Below are positions 9,101 to 16,370 of a stretch of DNA of 16,370 bases, one piece after another (position 1 is the first letter of the stretch; each line of letters starts with the position of its first letter). Source of the stretch: Gamarada debralockiae (lineage: Eukaryota; Ascomycota; Leotiomycetes; Helotiales; Hyphodiscaceae). The position numbers and the translations under genes are program-made. The stretch lies in NCBI GenBank assembly GCA_002803225.1, contig NXFV01001252.1:1-16370 (forward strand), given 5' to 3'. The notes below the pieces were generated by a model. It saw only the letters and a program-made list of their open reading frames with translations. It was not told the origin of the DNA and made no database searches.

Positions 9101-11962
9101 CCGACCTGCCCTCCCGCGCCGTCATGGTGTCCTTCTGGGGCCACTGTCTCGGTCCCCTCTGGCAGCGGTGGCACACTTCCGCCTACCGGGTTCAGACGAT
9201 CACGACAGACGGCGCGACAATCACCCTCACCCCTATCCAGACTGTTACAGTCGGGACCCTGACCGAACCCGATGGCTCTACTATCACCTTAACCGTACCC
9301 TTAGGCTCGTCGGTTATCACGGGGGTTGAGACTATCACCACAGATGGTTCTACACTTACGGTAGGCCCGGTTATAACTGGCACCGTGACGTCTACCATGA
9401 CCACACTCCCTGCTGGCGTGTCTCTTGAGGATTTCATAGATTTCACAATCACTACCAACATCTGGCTCACAACTACCGGGAGCGACTCGTCCACAACAAT
9501 CGTTCCAGTTATCTTACCGTGCCCAACATGTGGACCTGTGATTGTTTGGAACACGCCCGAAATTCCGTGGGTCAAGTTCGATTGGCCGGAATTGCCGGAA
9601 CTTCCTACTTTCCATCTGCCATGCATCAAGATCTTTGGCATCGTGGTTCTGGGTCAATGCCCGTCCCCTTCTGGTCCAGCACCTGTGGATGATGACCCCC
9701 CTCCAGATCCCGATCCCGAATCTAACCCCTGCGAATTCGACACGAGTACCGGAATGTGTGACAATGGCAACTACCCCGTCTTTGATCCAAGCTCTGGGAC
9801 CATTAGCTGCGATGTCGCGAGCGATGATGTTGACTCACAGATTAGCGGATGCCAACAGAACATCGACGACAACCTCGCTGCCGTCCAGAGCTATCTGGAG
9901 AATGAGAGGTCGTGCTGTTCGACATCGAGTACAGCTAAGCGACGGGCAGCTAGAGGCATGCTTTCTTCGCTCCTCCACCGCGGTCTTGACTCTTTGGGAC
10001 TGAGCCTAGACAAGCGGGCGGATTATTGCCCCAATCCAAATGAGAACCCAAAGCAACCGCCGGCAGGCCAATGTTATGCTACTTATACATGCCCACACGT
10101 TCTTTACACCAACGTTTGTGGAAACGCAAAGTCAGCCATCAGCATTCGAGGGGCGACATCTATCTTGACCCAGGTTGTTGGATCAAAGCTGCATGATACA
10201 GAGCCATGGTGAGTCATCCGAAAATCAAGTCAAAGACATTCCTCACAGATCCAGCCTTCCGTACTAACGCCCTCATCACAACAGGTATAGTGGACACTAT
10301 TTCACCTCGACGGGTGAGACTCCGCGAGCCGGCTGGAAGCTCGATTTCTGTCAGGTTGAAGAGTATCCTTTTGGTTCTGGTAATCCAGACCGCAGCGGGA
10401 GTGGAACATCCATCTTACGACTCATTCCTGGAGGGCAATTTGTCAAACCAAACTATGAAAATCAGGGGGCGGGAAACCACCTGAGAATATGGGTCGAGGA
10501 GGTCGCAGCGCAATACAACAAGTACCAGCAACAACAGACAGGGCGGAACCCCAGCATCAACCCTAATGGCATCGTGTATTGCGTGGACTTTGATCCGAGC
10601 TTCACGAGCTACCTGCCAGAAGATCTTGTGGATAAAAATTACTGTGCTGAACCCTACGGGCCGGAATTCACTTTGGTCAACAACTATGATGTTGATGGGG
10701 TCCGCACCTGGGATCCTTGGTTCGACGTGCCTAATATGAATCGGAAGAGCCCCCAGCTAATGTATTATGAGGACGTTGATGGTAACGAAGTTGTCGAAGA
10801 CCCTACCGAAGAGGATTATGCGGTCTATGATGTTTTACCACCGACATACTGCCAATATCCGTCACCTGGCAGAAAGACTTACAACAGAAACACTAAAACA
10901 TGGAGTTTGGCGGCTGGTTTCGGAGCGGTGGGCCGAATGGACAATATTGCAACCAACGAAAGATGCGCCGATGTACCAGAGGAAGGCGACACTCTCACCA
11001 AGCGCGAGGATCGAACACTGCCAGCAGGCGCGAAGGCCAACCAAACTCGTGTTCATCCCCGAGATCTGACTGGCCGTCAAGCTTCATCAGGAGGCTTCCT
11101 CGATCCGAATGTCTATATATATATGGGCTGTAGTGCCACTAATGACGGCGACGGGGAGGGAGAGGATCCTTGCGATGATGACAGTAATCCCTGTGGAAAC
11201 GCCGCCACCAACGTTCCGACTACGAATGGAGCAAACCCAACTCAAGATCCTCTCCCGGCCTCAAGCGAGGGAGGTTACAGTACGGGACCTATCACATCGC
11301 TACCATCCGGCCAGTCAACAGCGCCACCATCTTTTGCTTCTTGCAGCACCCAAAACCCTGATCCCGACAACGGCATAGCGGAAGGCTACTGTGTCTGCTC
11401 GGGTTCGACGTTTGCACAATCGACCGACGCTGCTGTAACACCCGTGAATTATTGTGCCTACACTACTCCTTTGCCGGCGTCGACGACTTCCATCTCTACC
11501 ATTCCCACAATGCCTACCACCACCGTCACCCCTACTCCAACTCCGTCACCGTACGTTTTGGAGATATGGACCAGAGAGATCTTGGTTGCGAGTGAAGGAG
11601 GCTCGCAAAACACCTGGTGGTGGGACGGCGTTTCTTTCGACGAGGATACGGTGTCGGACGCCGATGTCTGCGATCACAAAGCGAACCCAATCATTTACAG
11701 TGAAGCTATAGGCGATTCCTCGACAGCTAGTTGTCCGACATCATTGGGTAGTTTCAGTCTGATCGGTCATTCGTCGTGTTCTTACAAAGGACCGAACACG
11801 GCGACTGTTGGGAGTATTGCCTGCGATGATGGACTCACGGCTAGCTGTATAGCTGCACCGTCTGCTTCGCAAACCATCTCTATTGACTGCGAAAGCGTGG
11901 ATCCCTCCAACGGCGAGGCTAGAGACTGGTGGTACTGGCGTGTTGCTTGTGAATACTCTTGA
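6132..11962 (+). CDS. Secreted SGNH hydrolase-FN3-NucA/NucB-like multidomain protein
   Basis: The model has 13 exons and about 1,571 aa. Introns: 6277-6384, 6613-6743, 6839-6915, 7059-7127, 7130-7204, 7543-7609, 7638-7688, 7896-8167, 8450-8524, 8784-8847, 9146-9195 and 10209-10284. Exon lengths sum to a multiple of three. Residues 1-37 look like a signal peptide (hydrophobic core LISVLTCSLLLFNLAPIQA). SGNH/GDSL hydrolase: VVGDSMSQ (Ser about 121), GGYAAD, GFND (Asn about 234) and YDGLHPN (Asp329, His332) supply the nucleophile, oxyanion and Asp-His positions. Three fibronectin III domains follow (about 376-462, 464-555, 558-650), then a Thr-rich stalk with TITTDG-type repeats. LDKR at about 946-949 resembles a Kex2 site. 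Next comes a NucA/NucB-like DNase pattern: CPHVLYTNVC, EEYPF (1038-1042), RLIP, ENQG. A second site, TKR, falls near 1253. The C-terminus has linkers, a CVCSGS motif and a Cys/Trp-containing end. No transmembrane or GPI signal was seen, so secretion is expected. The hydrolase substrate is unknown; carbohydrate or lipid ester is possible. Weak points: intron 1 (an in-frame TAG at 6354 if unspliced), the 2-nt exon at 7128-7129, and the weak donor at 9146. Confidence 0.8.
6615..6638 (+). repeat. Three tandem ACGATGAT units at an intron 5' end
   Basis: ACGATGAT is repeated three times directly behind the GT of the second intron of the SGNH gene. The first unit lies within the GTACGATG donor, so the repeat starts in the splice site itself. 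It is a small tandem duplication with no separate function evident. Confidence 0.75.
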
Positions 11963-12262
11963 GCGGTGGGATCTCGCTTGACATTGTGGTGATATCCACT
12001 GATTTCGGCAGTGTCTAGCAGACTCTCTTTTTGCTTACATGACAACACAGCGGTCAAGTACAGTGTACGTAAATATTAGATAGAAGAAGCCGTGGCGACA
12101 GTTGGAGCGAGAGATATTGGGTCCCATGCATCAACTTCGAATTCTACGTTTAAGCTCAATCCACTCTCTCCTCTCGATATCGTTCACTTCTTCCTGGATC
12201 CTTGCCAGCCCACGTACATAACAGCATCTACCATCCCCATATTAATAATAGCTCCAACAGAG
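11963..12262. other. Spacer between SGNH gene 3' end and ATPase pseudogene
   Basis: This follows the stop codon of the large gene. It should hold that gene's 3' UTR (AT-rich GTAAATATTAG near 12069-12079) and the leader of the downstream pseudogene, including a pyrimidine-rich tract around 12168-12200. An open frame begins at 12092 but has no ATG before 12263 and no recognisable domain. Confidence 0.4.
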
Positions 12263-13893
12263 ATGGTTCACTACGGTCCCCTATTCCTACCGCCGTCCAA
12301 CACACCACCGGGTAGCCCGAACCTTCAATCATCCGGGGATAACGTCCCCTTAGACAATGCCTAGCAGACCATTGACATGGCAACGGCTGTCTTAGCCATG
12401 CAGATTGCTTCCCCTCTCATTCAAGCATCCGTTATAGTCGAGCATCTCAAGCAGCTCATCTCGAAGATCATCGAAGCGAAACTCCTAAGCTCGGTTAGGA
12501 AATCCGAAGCTACGAAACCCGATGCCCTTAGAGATAGTCAGCACGAGGATGTCGTAATTGAGGCTTCGAGGCTGGAATTCAAGACTGTTAATGAATTGTA
12601 CGTTTCCAACGCTATGACAATTCCCAGTCAGCTGACATAATACTTTCATTTAGTTGGGACGGAAAGGCTCATATATATGCGATTGTAGAATCTCTGAAAC
12701 TGGTACACCAGGTAACTAGACTAGGGCAATATGTATTTGTAGTTCGTCGTTGAGTCGGCCAGTATATAAAAGCTATCTCACCTTTCCTTGCTGACTGTAT
12801 ATCTCTAGACAAAAAGACTAAGGTGACGACTTGTTATGTCGATATCAAATCAGAGCTTTTGCGAGAAATTTTGAGAGTTGTTCTAAACGACGTCAAGGGG
12901 ATTAGTCTGAACGAAAGCAAGCTTTCGGTAAGCTATTTCCCCGCTATATTAAGACCAGCTATTCACTCTAGAGTAGATCGAGCAGAACTTGCTTTATATC
13001 GTCCTTCCTGAACTCGAGTTGTACCAGAGCTGGAATGAAATCGCTCCTCTCGATCAACTGGGTACATTGTATCTCGGATTGCTTGTGGACTATATGAAGA
13101 GCGTATATGCAGACACGACCAGAGCATGCTGTCGCTATTATCCACCGGCTATATCACGTACGACCTGCTCTGGGCCTTCTTCAAACCGAATGCCTTGGTC
13201 TATACCACTTGTTCTAGAACACATAACCCTTGATGTGTCAAATATAACTTTGGCGAGGAGAAGAAAACCATAGCGGGCACGAAATACTAGAGTCTTGACT
13301 GCTACTATCTGGATTTTAACGGCGAAGACATTAGCTTGCTCCCGATCGAATTAAAGATCGCCAAGTTCCGTGGGGTAAAGTCTATCGACGCCCTAACGGC
13401 TTTCCTGCTCCAATATTATACGGAGACCACAAGGGTTTGAGCCGACCTTCTTGGATGTGGACGGAAGTTCATGCGCCTTAGGGGTGCTCACTATCGTTAC
13501 TGCAGTGGCAGTGCCTTTTATATGCGCGACGGAGAGCCGGTGGAAGTATGTATCGACAGTCGGATTATGGTTGATGCCGCCGGCTTTCGGAAGATGAATC
13601 CAAATTATTTCAAGCCTACGGTCATTGACCTTGACTTTGCCCACGGATTTGACATTTCAGCATATATGGAACCGTTTGACTACGCCTCCCTTGACGAGGA
13701 CTCTAGTAAAGCATCTTCTGACGATGCCTCGATTACAACGTCTTTTGACCTGGCAAGCGAACCACCCCATGACCAACCTGAAGGCAGCATTATGGAGCGG
13801 GTTGAGATGTTTGACGAATATCTCCTTATTTGCTGTTCCACAGTGCCAGGATTCAGTTTTAAAGATAAACTGTGGGGTAAGATCCTATTCTTC
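12263..13893 (+). pseudogene. DUF7025 region of an AAA+ ATPase, truncated and broken
   Basis: The pieces together match the N-terminal half of a large fungal ATPase family (DUF7025 followed by an AAA+ core). Visible blocks are SRLEFKTVNE, VDIKSELLREILRVVLNDVKG, NLLYIVLPELELY, YDLLWAFFKPNALVYTTC, KYNFGEE, YYLDFNGED, CGRKFMRLRGAHYRYC, DSRIMVDAAGFRKMNPNY and LLICCSTVPGFSFKDKLW. Introns that restore frame are still recognisable at 12598-12653, 12749-12808 (odd donor GTTGAG) and 12928-12976. Damage: stops at 12362 (TAG), 13231 (TGA), 13288 (TAG) and 13438 (TGA); a frameshift near 13117-13135; and no Walker A/B or other AAA+ motifs after KDKLW, where the frame runs out at a GTAAGA. Each stop is one C-to-T change from CAG or CGA, and the expected residue in the family is often Arg at the TGA sites. 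An intact family member would be much longer. No ATPase can be made from this copy. Confidence 0.8.
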
Positions 13894-13896
13894 TAG

Positions 13897-14419
13897 TAGT
13901 GTAACTTTTGAGTCCTTCGTCCTTGTTGGTTGGAACTGCCTAATCTAGTGATATAAGAGAGCTCTTCCCCTCCTTGTATTTCAGCTCCTTAGATATCAGC
14001 TAGGTCTAGAAATGCCACTATATTTCGCCCCCAAAATACAGCTCCAACTGACAGTCCTCCTCCTACATTTCAACCACGTCTCTCCTCGCAATCTTGCTTT
14101 CCCAATCGCTTACTGTAGATCCCATTGGGACATTTCTCGATTCTCCTATTGTTTTCTCCTTGTCCTGCGAGCATATGGGGTCCCGCGATAACGCGATTAC
14201 TATTCGTGGATACGGCTATCGAAAGTATTCTGCTTGCCCATTTTGTGCTTTTGAATGCGTAAGCCACTCATAGGAGATCAGGGGTCCGTATAGATTTTTG
14301 CATGTCATTCATCAGTCAAGTACCAGTAAAGAGTAGCCATACATGTCTCCTCTATCAAAGCATCCACTTTGCCCGTCTTCTCTATCTCATTTACCCAGCA
14401 CACACATTAAAGGCATGTC
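13897..14419. other. Spacer, no convincing gene
   Basis: No continuation of the AAA+ ATPase was found here. A short plus-strand open stretch (about 14050-14270) ends with a CPFCAFEC-type cysteine cluster and has an ATG only near 14174. A 65-codon minus-strand frame overlaps it. Neither is convincing. The region is pyrimidine-rich on the plus strand around 14050-14170. Confidence 0.35.
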
Positions 14420-14962
14420 TTAAGACGGCGATTTGATAACGATAGGGTCCACCGGACAAGCATCTAAGAAATCCATATTCTCACTGACCAACTCCATCAT
14501 GTGTATATCACTGTCTCTGATTGGCCGAAAAGGCAGCGTTATATCTCTTCCCTCATCATCCCCTGAAGTGCTTCCCTTCTTCCGTTTCGGAACTGCCCAT
14601 TCCTGTCTGCAAAGCACATGGTTTTCCGACCTGAATCGTCCGTCGAAAGAGAAGTCGCCGTAGGCGAGAACTTGCAATGACGGGATACCCTCGGCTCCAA
14701 ACGCCCAACGAGCGAACGGTAGGAGGTTCCTCGGCAGCTTTCTCATCTTATACATAGCTTCCATATAAGCGTCAGCTTCAGCATCGCGGATCCTCGACGC
14801 GGTCGCTAAAGGAGCAGAAGACCTAAGGGACAAGCCATCTCCGGGGCGGCGGTCTTCCGGATCTTTATCACTATCAATGACGTCTTCGTCCTCTAAGCCT
14901 GAGTCTGATATCAGATCGGCATACTCGAACATCTTCCCTCTCCTCTCTATGCTCCCAGCCAT
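14420..14962 (-). CDS. Conserved-looking fungal protein of unknown function, 180 aa
   Basis: This is an uninterrupted 180-codon frame starting at the ATG 14962-14960. The N-terminus is acidic (residues about 17-42, rich in Asp/Glu). The middle and C-terminal parts read LPFARWAFGAEGIPSLQVLA, GDFSFDGRF, LCRQEW, PFRPIRDSDIHM and DFLDACPVDPIV. This layout (FARWAFG-x-GxPxLQVLAxGDFS, then FRPI and DACPxDP) resembles an uncharacterised family I associate with filamentous fungi, often in accessory regions; I know of no assigned function. No signal peptide or membrane segment is seen. A basic KRKKG stretch (about residue 131) could be a nuclear signal. It may be only the last exon: the frame is open for about 24 codons upstream of the ATG, and another acidic minus-strand open stretch lies at 15290-15090. 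Confidence 0.6.
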   Translation of the reverse strand: MAGSIERRGKMFEYADLISDSGLEDEDVIDSDKDPEDRRPGDGLSLRSSAPLATASRIRDAEADAYMEAMYKMRKLPRNLLPFARWAFGAEGIPSLQVLAYGDFSFDGRFRSENHVLCRQEWAVPKRKKGSTSGDDEGRDITLPFRPIRDSDIHMMELVSENMDFLDACPVDPIVIKSPS

Positions 14963-15089
14963 GTCTGGGCCAGACCTTCTGATGTGTAGGAGCTTCAGTG
15001 ACTTGGTAGCAGTAGGGGAAGTTAAAATCGACTTCTAGTCCCAATGTTAGAGGCTGCTCTGAAGAAAGAAAAATACTGCTCTGAAACTG

Positions 15090-15296
15090 TCATACTACAA
15101 TATAAGGGTCGCCACCGAGTCCTAAACACACTAAATTCAATTGGGCAAAGGGGTACTGTTCACCAACTCTTTGTAGCTCGTCTATATCCTCTGGTAGAAG
15201 CGATAAGTCTCGAAGGTCCTCCTCTTCTTCTAATCGAGAGGAATCTTCGTCAAGGTTACGGTCCTTTGATGGCAGACAAGTCTTGAAAGGGGCAGT
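15090..15296 (-). other. Acidic open stretch, unassigned
   Basis: In the same frame as the end of the DUF3435 relic, just past its TAG (15297-15299), the minus strand stays open to a TGA at 15090-15092. It encodes an acidic segment (EEEEDLRDLSLLPEDIDELQ) followed by VGEQYPFAQLNLVCLG. No start codon or domain was recognised. It could be a leftover of the recombinase gene or a lost 5' exon of the 180-aa gene. Confidence 0.3.
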
Positions 15297-15930
15297 CTAG
15301 TGTCTGCTATTGCTCGCCAAAGATCTAGGGTTTCGGTCGGCCCAGGTAGAGACAGGAAGACATGGGTGAGGTTTGTCGCCGTCAGCAAGGGCAAGAAATA
15401 CAAAATAAAAGATAGCATAAAAGATCAGGTCGTCCACTTTGATAAAGAAGAATATCATATTGCAAATGTCAGTTAGTTCAATAATAAAAGGCATATCCAG
15501 GCTGATCAGCTCACAGCTTCGGGTATCTGTCATATCCCTTGTGATAGGCCATCACCACCTCCATAGCAAGCACATCCCGCTCTCTGCCATCGGGACTCCG
15601 CACAAGAAGCAGGCAGACATCTTTATAGCAGAGCGCATTAACGCGTCTAACCGTAGCATCGGCATCTTCAAGAGTATTATTCTTATAATTGCTAAAGTCG
15701 TCATTATTATCAGCACCGAGATCGTCACCACTGTTATTAGCACCTATATTATTATTGTCATCGAGTCCAAAATCATCATTATCTGAGCTGGTAACCTCTC
15801 TTCTTTTCTTTTTTATATCAACAAGCCTTGCAAGCCGGTACCCTGTGCTAAAAAAGAGGAGCAGGATCAACGCGTACCTTACCCGATGCTGCTCTGTGAG
15901 AAACATAGAAGTGTCACGAGCCCAGTAATA
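15297..15930 (-). pseudogene. DUF3435 tyrosine recombinase relic (Crypton/Starship-type family)
   Basis: Reading from 15930 downward, the frame gives YYWARDTSMFLTEQHRVRYA, then LILLLFFSTGYR, an Asn/Asp-rich insertion (about 15640-15790), then LCYKDVCLLLVRSP and RDVLAMEVVMAYHKGYD before a stop at 15511. A second frame resumes the family pattern with IFFFIKVDDLIFYAI and FLALADG (about 15455-15370) and ends at a TAG at 15297. The order TEQxRxxxALxLLLxxxTGxR, then YKDVxLxLxxxPDG, then FFxxxDDLIFxxIxxxxALADG is that of DUF3435 proteins. These are tyrosine-recombinase-like and include the captains of Starship elements. The TGYR arginine is kept, but the C-terminal catalytic block is absent, as is everything N-terminal of YYW, where a transposon end intervenes. 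About 55 nt without homology separate the two frames. Not functional. Confidence 0.68.
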
Positions 15931-15933
15931 CTA

Positions 15934-16370
15934 CAGTAGAACCTCGACATAAGAATCCTTTAGATAAGAATACCTCGACTATTAGAATCGATTTCAGGGT
16001 TCCCGTTGTTTTTAGGTGAGGTAAATAAGAATATCTTTATATGAGAATATTCTTAGAATATCAGGGTCCCAAACCTTAAAAGCCTCCTATTTTACCCTTG
16101 ATATAAGAATATCAGCCTGTAATTATAGTGTCTTAGACCTTATAATCATAGTGACTAATAGTCTAAGGTTCTAATTTAATAATAAAAAGCTTAGAATTTA
16201 ATTAAGTGCCTGAAATTATAATAGTTGAGCTCTTATAGCGTTAGAGCGCCTGTAATTACAGCGGCTGATAGGCTATTGCTGTGACGGCGGGATCGATGCA
16301 AAGGTCTAAAGCGCGGAGTTCAAAGATCACGGTATATAGTAAAATACTAAGCTAGGGAAGAAAGGAGAGA
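15934..16370. mobile_element. Tc1/mariner (pogo/Fot-like) element end, runs off window
   Basis: The sequence from 15934 begins CAGTAGAACCTCGACATAAG directly after a TA. This is the form of terminal inverted repeat found in fungal pogo/Fot1-like Tc1/mariner elements and their MITEs. Inside it, ATAAGAAT/TTAGAAT with CCTCGAC recurs (15942-15956, about 15964-15985, 16024-16031, about 16102-16109), as subterminal repeats do. There is no open frame of note, so this is either the non-coding end of an element continuing beyond 16370 or a non-autonomous derivative. The opposite terminus is not in the window. The junction at 15933/15934 interrupts the DUF3435 relic. Confidence 0.6.

Noticed and set aside
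9192..9641. 149-codon open frame on the minus strand
   Set aside because: It is the antisense shadow of the Thr-rich repeat stalk; its repetitive Val/Ile/Ser composition follows from the sense repeats.
14050..14270. Plus-strand open stretch ending in a CPFCAFEC cysteine cluster, considered as a zinc-binding remnant
   Set aside because: It is too short, has no early start codon, and four cysteines alone are not enough to call a domain.
1..16370. tRNA, rRNA or CRISPR features
   Set aside because: No cloverleaf-like sequence, rRNA segment or regularly spaced identical repeat was found by eye on either strand.

Overview
The window reads as filamentous ascomycete (Pezizomycotina-type) accessory DNA. 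Genes are split by short introns (about 45-80 nt) with GTAAGT/GTACGT-like donors, CTGAC/CTAAC-like branch sites and YAG acceptors. Several families recognised by eye are typical of fungal accessory regions: a FunK1-type kinase, a DUF7025/AAA+ ATPase and a DUF3435 tyrosine recombinase. There is no prokaryotic operon structure. All family calls come from recognising motifs and from remembered family patterns, not from database searches.

Layout. 1-522 is gene-free and holds a 172-bp near-perfect hairpin (150-321). 523-1019 (-) is a broken FunK1 kinase relic. 1255-2073 (+) is an intact 272-aa protein of unknown function. It converges on a four-exon gene (about 4253 to 2124, -) for a polytopic membrane protein of about 654 aa, also unrecognised. 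4350-6131 is gene-poor, with degenerate tandem repeats, a small hairpin and decayed open stretches.

The centrepiece is a 13-exon gene at 6132-11962 (+). My splice model is an exact multiple of three and gives about 1,571 aa. The product would have a signal peptide, an SGNH/GDSL hydrolase with all key motifs, three fibronectin III domains, a Thr/Ser-rich stalk, a Kex2-like KR site, a NucA/NucB-like deoxyribonuclease module, a second KR site, and a Cys-containing C-terminal region. It looks like a secreted carrier from which a nuclease module could be released by proteolysis. Three places in the model need transcript evidence: an in-frame TAG at 6354, a 2-nt exon between two introns at 7128-7129, and a frame change near 9146-9195.

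12263-13893 (+) is a pseudogene of the N-terminal (DUF7025) half of an AAA+ ATPase. Its introns are still recognisable, but it has four stops, each one C-to-T change away from Gln or Arg, one frameshift, and no ATPase core. 14420-14962 (-) is an intact 180-aa protein resembling an uncharacterised fungal family. 15297-15930 (-) is a decayed DUF3435 tyrosine recombinase relic. It is cut at a TA by a Tc1/mariner (pogo/Fot-like) terminus that begins at 15934 and runs off the window. The overall picture is a repeat-rich accessory segment where mobile-element and accessory-gene relics surround one large, apparently functional secreted effector- or toxin-like gene.
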